A stretch of 64,000 bases of DNA from Cohnella sp. SGD-V74. GTDB taxonomy: Bacteria; Bacillota; Bacilli; Paenibacillales; Paenibacillaceae. Each line of letters opens with the position of its first letter. Positions within the stretch are counted from its first letter, which is position 1. Of the stretch, positions 52,116 to 59,713 are shown one piece after another. The position numbers and the translations under genes were made by a program. Below the pieces are notes generated by a model. That model worked only from the letters and a program-made list of their open reading frames with translations, was not told the origin of the DNA and ran no database searches. The stretch lies in assembly GCF_003001675.1 (NCBI RefSeq), contig NZ_PVYW01000014.1:179700-243699 (forward strand). Reading direction: 5' to 3'.

Positions 52116-53423
52116 CTATTCGACAACAATGTTCGTAAAATATCTGTAATCCGTCTGGTCGTAGCCGAAACTGCCTTGATACGGAGACTGGTTGTAGGCC
52201 CGGATGTTGTCCTCGTTCCAGTCGGTTACGATCTCGCCCTTGTAGATCAGCCTGGATTGCTCATAGACGTACGCGTACAGATGCTTGGGGCGCACGATGT
52301 CGAACAAGGCGCGAGGCTGCTCCGTCTCCGGCCCCCGGTAAGACCGGATCGCGTACAGCTTGCCGTCCCGATAGCTCAGCAAAGAGATTCCGCTGTACGT
52401 ATCTTCCTCCCCGTCGGAGAACGACAGATCGGTCCGGTCCGCAAGCTTCACTCCGCCCGAGAAGCCGAAGCTGAGCGCCGTCATGTCAATTCGATTGGCA
52501 ACCGACGAGCCGCGGCGGAAGTTCAGCGTCAGCGTCGACCGCTCGTGGTCCGGGTAGGCTTCGTAGCCCTCGTAGAACGAGGCGACGCCGGACGCTCCGG
52601 AATCGCCTTCGCGCGCGGGCAAGCGGAACTCCGGGACGGTCGCCTCTCCAAGCGGCTCCCCGGTGTGAACGTCATAGCTTCGAACATGAAGCGCTCCGTT
52701 CTCGGCGAAGATCAGCGCCAGACGGTCTCCCACCGCCTCCAGGCCGAGAATCTCGATTCCCGTTCCTTGACCGGATTCATTCGCGTCGAGAGGAATATCC
52801 GCGAGCTTGCGGTGAGCGTAATCTTGCGGATCGATACCGGTCCTGAACCCCCATTGGTAAAACTTGAGCTCATAGATGGCGCTCGAGCCAATAGACCGCG
52901 ACGAGACGGGAACGGTGTAATACACGCTGTCTCCAATTCGGGCCAGTCCGTATTCGGGCGGATTCGCAAGGCGGACGCCGTCGTTCGGATCCTCGGGATC
53001 GCGGCGCATCGGAGGCGGAACGACCTCGGCCGAACCGACAGGAATCGAGTAGCCTTGTTCCGTGATTCTCCTCGACGTAATCGTATGCATCGAGCTCTCG
53101 TTCTGAACGAAGTATTCCATCCCTCCATAGCGTACGGGACTGCCCGGCACGTAGCGATAGAGATAGGCCTGCTTCGGCTGCTCGAACAGCTCCGTATCGG
53201 CGCGTATCCGCCCCTCTTCTATGCGAAAGCGCGTCTGGTGAACCCCATCCCTCAGCTCTCCGCGGATTACGACATCGCCGATCGCCTCGCGGCTGCCAAG
53301 CAGATCGCGCACCTCGAACGTTCCGCTGTCTTTCGCTTGGTAGGTCGACGCCGCCAGCGCGACGAGGATCGCGATCGCCGCGGCCAGCGCGGGCAGAGCG
53401 GCATGGCGTTTGATTTTATCCAT
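52116..53423 (-). CDS. membrane-anchored extracellular beta-rich protein of the Ytr-like cluster
   Basis: 435 residues. One N-terminal helix (LPALAAAIAILVALAAST), without a clear cleavage site, then a long exported domain, beta-rich and acidic, resembling a degenerate propeller (repeated strands such as RLALIFAENGALHVRSYDVHTG, LSYRDGKLYAIRSYRG, LYAYVYEQSRLIYKG). I do not recognise a family. It lies between the membrane subunit (27-nt gap) and the ATPase (about 38-nt gap) of an ABC transporter, the slot where a second permease would be expected, so it may be an extracytoplasmic sensor or partner of the transporter. The start follows GGGAGGG. Confidence 0.8.
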   Translation of the reverse strand: MDKIKRHAALPALAAAIAILVALAASTYQAKDSGTFEVRDLLGSREAIGDVVIRGELRDGVHQTRFRIEEGRIRADTELFEQPKQAYLYRYVPGSPVRYGGMEYFVQNESSMHTITSRRITEQGYSIPVGSAEVVPPPMRRDPEDPNDGVRLANPPEYGLARIGDSVYYTVPVSSRSIGSSAIYELKFYQWGFRTGIDPQDYAHRKLADIPLDANESGQGTGIEILGLEAVGDRLALIFAENGALHVRSYDVHTGEPLGEATVPEFRLPAREGDSGASGVASFYEGYEAYPDHERSTLTLNFRRGSSVANRIDMTALSFGFSGGVKLADRTDLSFSDGEEDTYSGISLLSYRDGKLYAIRSYRGPETEQPRALFDIVRPKHLYAYVYEQSRLIYKGEIVTDWNEDNIRAYNQSPYQGSFGYDQTDYRYFTNIVVE

Positions 53424-53450
53424 TCCTTGTTCCCTCCCTTCGCTCGCGCG

Positions 53451-54224
53451 TTACGCGATCGCTCCTCTGCGAACGAGTCGCAGGCCGTGCCAGACGAAGT
53501 ACCCGCTGAGCGCGAACAGCAGGACGGTGCTCATGTACAGCCCCGTAGGCTCGCCGTAATGGCTCATCTCGTTCAGCCGGTATCCGAGCACCCGAATGCC
53601 GAGCCACGCCGCGGCCGCCAAGACGACGAAGCCCGAATATTTGCGGCTGCGCTCGCAAAGCGCCCCGTAGTACAGCCCCGTCGCGGTGACAAGAAGCAAG
53701 CCCAGCGAGGACAGTATTCGGCTAAGGTTCAGCGGCAGCAGCAAGCGGAAAAACTCGGAGCGGATCATCGCCAGAAAATAGCCGTTGCGCATGACGAACT
53801 GCCCGTCTCCGTAACCGGCGACTTTGCTCTCGTAAAGACTGTAGCCGAGCCGGATGCCGATCAATTGGGCGGTCAGCAGAAGGAGCAGGCCGATCACCAA
53901 CGCGGCCGCCTTGCTGAAGTACAGCGCCTCTCGGCGGACTGGAAGCGTCAGGTACGTATAGACGCTTTTGCTGCCCCAGTAGTCTGCATATACCGTAATG
54001 AGGAAAAAGGCGCAGACGAGCGCAAACAATATTAAAAACAGCAAGACGCTTCCGGATGAGGCGTACACCTCTTCGAACCGCTCGTTCACCGCGTATTCGC
54101 TGTAATACTTCAATTGGCGGTGCAGCATAATCGGAGGCGCGAAGATCGCAACGGCGCATACCGTCGCGATGAACGCCAGCCACTTGGCAAATTCGAGATT
54201 GAGCAGACGATAGAAGCCCTTCAT
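53451..54224 (-). CDS. ABC-2-like membrane subunit of the Ytr-like transporter
   Basis: 257 residues with six predicted helices: WLAFIATVCAVAIFAPPIML, VLLFLILFALVCAFFLITVYADYWGSK, AAALVIGLLLLLTAQLIGI, LNLSRILSSLGLLLVTATGLYYGAL, a helix in FVVLAAAAWLGIRVLG and YMSTVLLFALSGYFVW. The VYTYLTLPVRREALYFSKAAAL segment (coupling loop with a TLP-xR motif) is typical of ABC-2 permeases. It is the first structural gene after the GntR regulator (54-nt gap). It probably dimerises with itself, since no second permease is evident. Confidence 0.85.
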   Translation of the reverse strand: MKGFYRLLNLEFAKWLAFIATVCAVAIFAPPIMLHRQLKYYSEYAVNERFEEVYASSGSVLLFLILFALVCAFFLITVYADYWGSKSVYTYLTLPVRREALYFSKAAALVIGLLLLLTAQLIGIRLGYSLYESKVAGYGDGQFVMRNGYFLAMIRSEFFRLLLPLNLSRILSSLGLLLVTATGLYYGALCERSRKYSGFVVLAAAAWLGIRVLGYRLNEMSHYGEPTGLYMSTVLLFALSGYFVWHGLRLVRRGAIA

Positions 54225-54246
54225 CGTTTCGCAGCCCCTTACTTGT

Positions 54247-54265
54247 ATTATAGGAATAGTACAAT
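54247..54265 (-). promoter_or_regulatory. possible internal promoter and GntR half-site
   Basis: Minus strand TATAAT (54247-54252) just downstream of ATTGTACTA (54257-54265), a nine-base motif identical to one arm of the palindrome upstream of gntR. No good -35. Confidence 0.4.
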
Positions 54266-54278
54266 CACCACAAAAAAA

Positions 54279-54650
54279 TTACTCCCAATGCTCGCTGATC
54301 AGCTCGACGACCGTCTTGAACGACAGATGGATTTCCTTGGCCGACTCGACGAACGATTGAACCAATTCCCGAGTCAATTCCTCCTCGATCCGGCGAAAAA
54401 TAGCGTCGTCCACGTAGATGACGCTGCCCAGCGTGCTGCTCGTGCGCACGAAGCCTTCGTCTTCCATGAGCTTAAACGCCTTCTGCACCGTATTCGGGTT
54501 AATGCTGAGTTGAGCCGCGACCTCCCGTCTGGAGGGCAGCTTGTCGCCGGATACCGCTTTGCGCAGCAAAATTTGCCGCTTCACGAACAGCGCCGCCTGC
54601 AAGTAGACGGGGTCCTTGTTATTCAGCTTAAGCTCGTAAAAATTCAGCAC
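54279..54650 (-). CDS. GntR-family regulator, YtrA subfamily
   Basis: About 123 residues. The winged HTH has DPVYLQAALFVKRQILLRKAVSGDKLPSRREVAAQLSINPNTVQKAFKLMEDEGFVRTSSTLGSVIYV, followed by a 50-residue helical tail for dimerisation, the short C-terminal domain that defines YtrA proteins. They repress the ABC operon they head and respond to envelope stress. Start: GTG 54650 has AGGTGA at 8 nt; GTG 54662 lacks one. It probably controls the genes downstream to the ATPase or beyond, and itself. Confidence 0.9.
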   Translation of the reverse strand: MLNFYELKLNNKDPVYLQAALFVKRQILLRKAVSGDKLPSRREVAAQLSINPNTVQKAFKLMEDEGFVRTSSTLGSVIYVDDAIFRRIEEELTRELVQSFVESAKEIHLSFKTVVELISEHWE

Positions 54651-54682
54651 GCCCGATTTCACCTGCCTTGGAAGTCACCTGT

Positions 54683-54712
54683 ATTATTGCACTAGTACAA
54701 TGATTCTGTCAA
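54683..54712 (-). promoter_or_regulatory. gntR promoter with near-palindromic operator
   Basis: Minus strand TTGACA (54707-54712), 18-bp spacer, AATAAT (54683-54688). The spacer holds ATTGTACTAGTGCAAT (54686-54701), palindromic except for one pair, centred on CTAG. Binding there would block the polymerase, which fits autorepression. Confidence 0.7.
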
Positions 54713-54728
54713 TCGGGCAAGTTTGCAG

Positions 54729-54770
54729 AAAAAACGCCGTCCTCCCCCCCATTCGGAGAAAGAACGGCGT
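54729..54770 (-). terminator. terminator after the aldo/keto reductase genes
   Basis: ACGCCGT pairs with ACGGCGT, with an inner TCTCC/GGAGG-like stem; on the minus strand TTTTTTC follows. It is 17 nt past the last reductase stop and separates it from the gntR promoter. Confidence 0.85.
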
Positions 54771-54786
54771 GCGCATACGGAACGGC

Positions 54787-55776
54787 TTACCAAGCGTAAG
54801 CTTCGGGAGCCTCGCCGCCTGGGCCGGGGAAAATCTCGTCGAGCTTGGCCAACGCCTCACTCGATAGTTCGATCTCGACGGCCCTCAGCGTATCCTCGAA
54901 CTGAGCCAGCGTCCGGGGCCCGATAATCGGCGCCGTTACCGCCGGGTTGGCCAGGAGCCAGGCCAAAGCGACGTTCGATTCGCTCTCGCCGAGCTCGGCG
55001 CACAGCTTGCCGTAGGCTTCCAGCTGCGCGCGCTGGGTTTCGGTCAAATTCGCCGCCGCTTGTCCGGATCTAGCGCCCCCGGCGGAATTAAGCACGTTGC
55101 CGCTGAGCAGGCCTCCGCCAAGCGGGCTCCACGGGATAACGCCGAGGCCGAGCTCCTGCGCGGCGGGCAGCACCTCAAGCTCCGGCAGCCGGCACATCAG
55201 ATGGTACTTGTGCTGCTCGGATACGAGGCCCAGGAAATTGCGCTTCTCGGCGGCCGCCTGCGCATAGGCGAGATGCCGCGCGCCGAAATTGCTGGAGCCG
55301 ATGTAATACGCCTTGCCCTGATTGACCAGCCCCTCGAACGCGCCCCAGATTTCCTCCCACGGAGCGTGCCGCTCGATATGGTGCATCTGATACAGCTCGA
55401 TGCGGTCGGTCTGAAGACGTCTCAGCGAGCCTTCGATATGTCTGCGAATTTTGTAAGCCGAGAGGCCGCTCGGTTCGTTAGGTCCGTCGTTCTCGTCGTT
55501 CATGTCTCCGTAGACCTTGGTGGCCAGCACGACCTTCTCGCGTCTGCCGCCGCCTTGCGCGAACCAGCGGCCCATAATTTCCTCCGTCCAGCCGCGGTGG
55601 CCGTTGTCGCCTCCTCCGTAGACGTTGGCGGTATCGAAGAAATTGACGCCCGCCTCCAGCGCCCTGTCCATAATGGCGAACGCTTCCTTCTCGTCGGTGC
55701 GGGGACCGAAATTCATCGTGCCCAGACACAGGCGGCTGACCTTCATCCCGGTTCTGCCCAAATATGCGAACTTCAT
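54787..55776 (-). CDS. aldo/keto reductase (AKR, YghZ/Tas-like size)
   Basis: 329 residues. NADPH-dependent carbonyl reductase fold; tetrad D48, Y53 (NFFDTANVYGGG), K87 (VVLATKVYG) and His in ELYQMHHIER. The C-terminal NADPH site is APIIGPRTLAQFEDTLRAVE. A 25-residue insertion after K87 (GDMNDENDGPNEPSGLSAYK) is usual for this subgroup. It is the last of three reductase genes, separated from the second by 135 bp containing a foldback element, so it may have its own promoter. Substrates are probably reactive aldehydes or ketones. Confidence 0.92.
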   Translation of the reverse strand: MKFAYLGRTGMKVSRLCLGTMNFGPRTDEKEAFAIMDRALEAGVNFFDTANVYGGGDNGHRGWTEEIMGRWFAQGGGRREKVVLATKVYGDMNDENDGPNEPSGLSAYKIRRHIEGSLRRLQTDRIELYQMHHIERHAPWEEIWGAFEGLVNQGKAYYIGSSNFGARHLAYAQAAAEKRNFLGLVSEQHKYHLMCRLPELEVLPAAQELGLGVIPWSPLGGGLLSGNVLNSAGGARSGQAAANLTETQRAQLEAYGKLCAELGESESNVALAWLLANPAVTAPIIGPRTLAQFEDTLRAVEIELSSEALAKLDEIFPGPGGEAPEAYAW

Positions 55777-55803
55777 CCGATAACTCCTCCTTTATACACG
55801 CAT

Positions 55804-55907
55804 CTATATAGGTTGAACCAATGGAAGGGAAGCCCATTGCATTCCGAAAGGGATGGCTTTGCCGGCTTCAGACAGGTTGTTTTGAGTTGCTTCGCTCAAC
55901 TTGTATC
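55804..55907. repeat. second, shortened copy of the foldback element
   Basis: The first 88 bp match 25297-25384 almost base for base, and the end CAACTTGTATC matches 25491-25501; the roughly 110 bp between are missing here. As at the first site it lies just upstream of a minus-strand gene (27 bp from the reductase ATG). Confidence 0.75.
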
Positions 55908-55911
55908 GCCG

Positions 55912-56829
55912 TTACGGCAAGATGTTGCCGGCAGCGAGGTAGATTTCGTACCATTCCTGGCGCGTAAGCCGAATTTCGGCGGCTTTGGCGCAATCTTTCA
56001 GGCGCTCCACGTTCGTCGTTCCGGTCACCGGCTGCATGTTGGCCGGGTGGCGAAGCAGCCATGCGATCGCGATCGTCGTGTTGGTCGTCTCGTACTTGGC
56101 GGCGATTTCGTCGATCTTGGCGTTCAGCTTCGGGAACTTCGGATTGTCCAGGAACACCCCTTCGAAAAATCCGTACTGGAAGGGAGACCACGGCTGGACC
56201 GTAATGTCGTTCAGGCGGCAGAAATCCAGCACGCTGCCGTCGCGGTTCACCGCCGGATCGTCCAGCATGTTGACGTGAAGGCCCTGGGAGATCATATTGG
56301 CATTCGTGATGCTAAGCTGCAATTGGTTGGCCGCGATCGGCTGCTTGACGAACTTCTGCAGCAGTTGAATCTGCATCGGATTTTGGTTGGATACGCCGAA
56401 GTGGCGCACCTTGCCGCTGCTCTCCAGCTTGTCGAACGCCTCGGCAACCTCCTCCGGCTCCACCAGCGCGTCGGGCCGGTGCAGCAGCAGGACGTCGAGG
56501 TAATCGGTTTTCAGACGCTTCAGAATACCGTCCACCGAAGCCAGAATGTGCTCTTTGGAGAAATCGAATGAGCCTTTGCGAATGCCGCATTTGGATTGCA
56601 GGAACATTTGCTCGCGCACGGACGCGTTCATCTGGATCGCATCCGCGAAGATTTCCTCGCAGGCGCCGCCCCCGTAAATATCCGCATGATCGAAAAAGTT
56701 GGCTCCCAGCTCGAGTGAAGTGCGGACGAAGCGCTCCGCCTCCTGTTTGTCCAATCCGTTGATGCGCATGCAGCCGACCGCGATGACCGGCACCTGCAAA
56801 TTCGTTTGTCCCAACTGTATCGTTCTCAT
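55912..56829 (-). CDS. aldo/keto reductase (YdhF-like)
   Basis: 305 residues. Tetrad D47, Y52 (NFFDHADIYGGG), K80 (FLQSKCGIRKG), His in LLLHRPDALV. The segment EEVAEAFDKLESSGKVRHFGVSNQNPMQIQLLQ and the NADPH-site end MQPVTGTTNVERLKDCAKAAEI match the YdhF group. The start follows AAGGAGGAG. It sits 34 nt downstream of the third reductase and is probably cotranscribed with it. Confidence 0.92.
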   Translation of the reverse strand: MRTIQLGQTNLQVPVIAVGCMRINGLDKQEAERFVRTSLELGANFFDHADIYGGGACEEIFADAIQMNASVREQMFLQSKCGIRKGSFDFSKEHILASVDGILKRLKTDYLDVLLLHRPDALVEPEEVAEAFDKLESSGKVRHFGVSNQNPMQIQLLQKFVKQPIAANQLQLSITNANMISQGLHVNMLDDPAVNRDGSVLDFCRLNDITVQPWSPFQYGFFEGVFLDNPKFPKLNAKIDEIAAKYETTNTTIAIAWLLRHPANMQPVTGTTNVERLKDCAKAAEIRLTRQEWYEIYLAAGNILP

Positions 56830-56863
56830 CTTGTATAGCTCCTCCTTATTTTCGCTTGCGCGT

Positions 56864-57715
56864 TTACCAGGTGATCTTATCGGGATCGGCGGAGTACCCG
56901 CAGCATCCCTTCAAGTCGGCAATAAGCTGCACGTCTTGCGCGGACAGCTCGAAATCGAACACGTCGGCGTTCTCGCGAATGCGCTCCGGCGTCACCGACT
57001 TGGGCAGCGGCAGATAGCCCCGCTGCAGACTCCAGCGTACGCAAATCTGCGCGATGGACTTGCCGTACTTCTCGGCAAGGGCTTTCATTTCGGGAACTTC
57101 GAATATTTTGCCTACGCCGAGCGGACTGTACGCCTCCAGAAGAATGGAGCGCTCCCGGCAATAGTTCACGACTTCGTCCTGCGTATCCCCAGGGCACAGG
57201 CGGATCTGATTGACCATCGGCATGACGGTCGCCGTCTCCAGCAGCGCCTCGAAATGATGGGGATGGAAGTTGCTGACCCCAATCGCGCGGATTCTTCCGG
57301 CCTTGTGCAGCTCTTCGAACGCTTTCCAGGAGCCCGCGTTGGTCTCCTGCCAGCGATCCCTGAACTTGACCGGATTCGGCCAGTGGATCAGGTACAAGTC
57401 CAAATATTCCATATCCAAGTTTTTCATCGTCTGCTCGAACGCCTTCAACGTATCGTCGTATCCGTGCATGTCGTTCTGCAGCTTGCTCGTTATGAAAATA
57501 TCGCTGCGCGCGATGCCGCTCTCTTTTACGGCGATGCCGACGCTTTCCTCGTTGCCGTATCCCGCGGCGGTATCGATATGGCGATACCCGACGTCCAGAG
57601 CCGCTTTCACCGACGAGACCGCGCCGTCCCCGTTCTGCACCTGCCACGTGCCGAAGCCGATGCAAGGGATTTTGACGCCGCCCGACAACTCGTAACTATC
57701 CGTTATCGCTTTCAT
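56864..57715 (-). CDS. aldo/keto reductase (AKR5 / 2,5-diketogluconate reductase-like, YtbE-like)
   Basis: 283 residues. Starts SGGVKIPCIGFGTWQ; tetrad D48, Y53 (RHIDTAAGYGNE), Lys in IFITSKLQND, His in LYLIHWPNPVKF. The C-terminal LPKSVTPERIRENADVFDFELS is the NADPH-binding signature of this class. Enzymes of this kind reduce methylglyoxal and other small carbonyls. It is the gene closest to the divergent MerR regulator and to the 19-bp-spacer promoter, so it heads the reductase operon. The ATG follows GGAGGT. Confidence 0.93.
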   Translation of the reverse strand: MKAITDSYELSGGVKIPCIGFGTWQVQNGDGAVSSVKAALDVGYRHIDTAAGYGNEESVGIAVKESGIARSDIFITSKLQNDMHGYDDTLKAFEQTMKNLDMEYLDLYLIHWPNPVKFRDRWQETNAGSWKAFEELHKAGRIRAIGVSNFHPHHFEALLETATVMPMVNQIRLCPGDTQDEVVNYCRERSILLEAYSPLGVGKIFEVPEMKALAEKYGKSIAQICVRWSLQRGYLPLPKSVTPERIRENADVFDFELSAQDVQLIADLKGCCGYSADPDKITW

Positions 57716-57735
57716 AATCTACCTCCGAATTAAGT

Positions 57736-57764
57736 TTGACAGAATTTAAAGCATTGGATATATT
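57736..57764 (+). promoter_or_regulatory. promoter of the MerR-type gene
   Basis: TTGACA (57736-57741), 17-bp spacer, TATATT (57759-57764). It overlaps the reductase promoter on the other strand, so the two cannot be occupied together. Confidence 0.7.
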
Positions 57765-57768
57765 GCGT

Positions 57769-57799
57769 ATGATAAACCTTAACGTTAACTTTAAGTCAA
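57769..57799 (-). promoter_or_regulatory. MerR-type promoter/operator of the reductase operon
   Basis: Minus strand TTGACT (57794-57799), 19-bp spacer, TATCAT (57769-57774). The spacer contains TAAAGTTAACGTTAAGG with GTTAAC at its centre and TTAA-based arms. A 19-bp spacer with a palindrome is the hallmark of promoters activated by DNA distortion by MerR proteins. Confidence 0.85.
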
Positions 57800-57832
57800 T
57801 AGAGAGAAAGAAAATTTTCGGGAGGAATTGCG

Positions 57833-58243
57833 ATGGGGTACACGATCAAGCAGGTGTCGGAGAAAACGAAGCTGGACGCGCACGTGCTGCGCTACTACGA
57901 GAAGGAAGGCTTGCTGGCCCCTGTCAGCCGGAAAAAAGGGGGAATCCGCCATTATTCCGAGGACGATCTGGAATGGCTGGGTCTGATCTGCTGCCTCAAA
58001 AACACCGGAATGTCCATCAAACAGATCAAGAGCTTCGTCGACCTGAGCGCGCAAGGCAAAGAAACGTTGAAGCAGCGCTGCGACATGCTGATCGAGCATA
58101 AAAAGAACGTCGAAGTCCAAATTCGGGAAATGGACAAACACCTGGAGAAAGTGTCCCATAAAATCGCCCATTTCTCTTCTCAGCATGAACAATATCTTCT
58201 GGAGCAATCCCGCGACAGCGAAGCCTCCGTCGCCAAGGGCTGA
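57833..58243 (+). CDS. MerR-family regulator, AdhR/YfmP-like
   Basis: 136 residues. Winged HTH at 1-75 (YTIKQVSEKTKLDAHVLRYYEKEGLLAP, GGIRHYSEDDLEWLGLICCLKNTGMSIKQIKSFV), then a long antiparallel coiled coil (KETLKQRCDMLIEHKKNVEVQIREMDKHLEKVSHKI). Cys in ICCLKNTG occupies the region where aldehyde-sensing AdhR of B. subtilis has its reactive Cys; this is inference. It is divergent from three aldo/keto reductases. The ATG follows GGAGGAATTGCG. Confidence 0.92.
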   Translation: MGYTIKQVSEKTKLDAHVLRYYEKEGLLAPVSRKKGGIRHYSEDDLEWLGLICCLKNTGMSIKQIKSFVDLSAQGKETLKQRCDMLIEHKKNVEVQIREMDKHLEKVSHKIAHFSSQHEQYLLEQSRDSEASVAKG

Positions 58244-58384
58244 CCCTGCCTGGACGTTTCGCCGCGCCGCTCTCTGCGAATGACAGCCGACCGCTTCGGA
58301 CGATTAATGCTCCTTTAGACTGTTGCGCCTTTAAGGAATTTTTTGTACAATCCAGGTGCACAAATCCACTGAGGAGGGAATAGC

Positions 58385-58975
58385 ATGGCTTTTACTTTAC
58401 AGTTGGGTGAGCAAGCGCCGGAGTTCTCGCTGCCGGCGACAGACGGCAAGACGTATTCGCTGCAGGACTTCTCCGACGCTTCGACGCTTGTCGTATTTTT
58501 CACGTGCAATCATTGTCCCTTTGTCGTCGGCTCCGAAGAGGTAACCCGGGAAACCGCGCTCAAATATCGCGACCGGGGCGTCGCGTTCGTCGGCATCAAT
58601 TCCAACAGCGAATTGACGAAGCCGGACGATTCCTTCGAGCATATGGTCGAGCGGATGAACGAGAAGAAGTTTCCGTGGATCTATCTGCGCGACAAAAGCC
58701 AAAGCGTCGCCGAAGCTTACGGCGCGCTGCGAACGCCTCATTTCTACGTATTCGACCGGGACCGTAAGCTGGTCTATTCCGGAAGAGGCGTCGACAATCC
58801 GCGCGAAATCGACAAAATGAAAATCAACGATCTCGATAACGCCCTGGCTCAACATACGGCCGGTCAGGCCGTAACCGTTCCGCTGACGAATCCGATCGGC
58901 TGCAACGTGAAATGGGAAGGCCAGGACGAGCACTGGATGCCCGCGGAAGCGTGCGACCTGGTTCCTCAGTCTTAA
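58385..58975 (+). CDS. thioredoxin-like redoxin (AhpC/TSA-like, PRX_like1 type)
   Basis: 196 residues. Thioredoxin fold beginning LQLGEQAPEFSLPATDGKTYSLQDF; the redox site is FFTCNHCPFV (C41, C44, CxxC), a vicinal motif typical of the PRX_like1 group rather than one-Cys peroxiredoxins. ALRTPHFYVFDRDRKLVYSGRGVDNP carries the cis-Pro. The C-terminus has a conserved PIGCNVKWEGQ segment with a further Cys. No signal peptide. It probably works as a cytoplasmic thiol reductase or peroxidase. The ATG follows GAGGAGGG; a strong terminator follows, so the gene is monocistronic. Confidence 0.9.
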   Translation: MAFTLQLGEQAPEFSLPATDGKTYSLQDFSDASTLVVFFTCNHCPFVVGSEEVTRETALKYRDRGVAFVGINSNSELTKPDDSFEHMVERMNEKKFPWIYLRDKSQSVAEAYGALRTPHFYVFDRDRKLVYSGRGVDNPREIDKMKINDLDNALAQHTAGQAVTVPLTNPIGCNVKWEGQDEHWMPAEACDLVPQS

Positions 58976-59002
58976 CGGAACCGTCCTCTAAGTCAGCGAA
59001 GT

Positions 59003-59092
59003 CGTACCAAGCAATTACCGATGGAATGATGTCATGGGCGTCTATCTCCAGGAGATAGACGCCCACTTTTTTCATCGATAATCTGGTACGGT
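59003..59092 (+). terminator. strong terminator after the redoxin gene, inside a larger inverted repeat
   Basis: GGGCGTCTATCTCC pairs with GGAGATAGACGCCC, then TTTTTT (59036-59072). An outer pair, GTACCA..ATTACCGATG with CATCGATAATCTGGTAC, extends the fold to about 59003-59092. Confidence 0.88.
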
Positions 59093-59200
59093 GGTACGCT
59101 CTCGCTTATGAGACAGTTGGCTTGAAACAGCCCCTCCGGCTGGCTTAGACGTATTTGGCGAGCCGTTCATCCGGCGTCGCTGTTTGCTTGTTTGCTTGCT

Positions 59201-59630
59201 TGCTGCTGTAACCCGACTGGGCAAGGTTGCAGCTGCGCTGGGCCTCCTTTTGCTGCTGTAACCCGACTTCTCGAGGTTGCAGCTGTGCTGGGCCTCCTTT
59301 TGCTGCTGTAACCCGACTGGGCGAGGCTGCAGCTGTGCTGGGCCTCCTTTTGCTGCTGTAACCCGACTGGGCGAGGCTGCAGCTGTGCTGGGCCTCCTTT
59401 TGCTGCTGTAACCCGACTGGGCGAGGCTGCAGCTGTGCTGGGCCTCCTTTTGCTGCTGTAACCCGACTGGGCGAGGCTGCAGCTGTGCTGGGCCTCCTTT
59501 TGCTGCTGTAACCCGACTGGGCAAGGTTGCAGCTGTGCTGGGCCTCCTTTTGCTGCTGTAACCCGACTGGGCGAGGCTGCAGCTGTGCTGGGCCTCCTTT
59601 TGCTGCTGTAACCCGACTGGGCGAGGTTGC
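59201..59630. repeat. exact 50-bp tandem repeat array, about 8.6 units
   Basis: TGCTGCTGTAACCCGACTGG starts at 59201, 59251, 59301 and so on to 59601, always 50 bp apart. The unit continues GCGAGGCTGCAGC, TGTGCTGGGCCTCCTTT. The outer units carry a few variants, while the inner ones are identical, showing recent homogenisation. Its reverse complement shares GTCGGGTTACAGCA with the other 50-bp array (GTCGGGTTGCAGCA). The 59072-59524 reading frame across it is a by-product. It fills most of the gap between the redoxin and the sugar permease. Confidence 0.95.
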
Positions 59631-59713
59631 GAAAGTTTAAACGAAGAAAAGGCGCGCGAAGGGATGATCCCCGGCCGCCAGTTCTTGTGCGAGTCTATTA
59701 GCGCTTCCTGCGA

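Noticed and set aside
59072..59524. 150-residue repetitive protein on the minus strand
   Set aside because: It arises because the 50-bp repeat is read in three frames in turn; it lacks a ribosome site and has no non-repeat conserved part.
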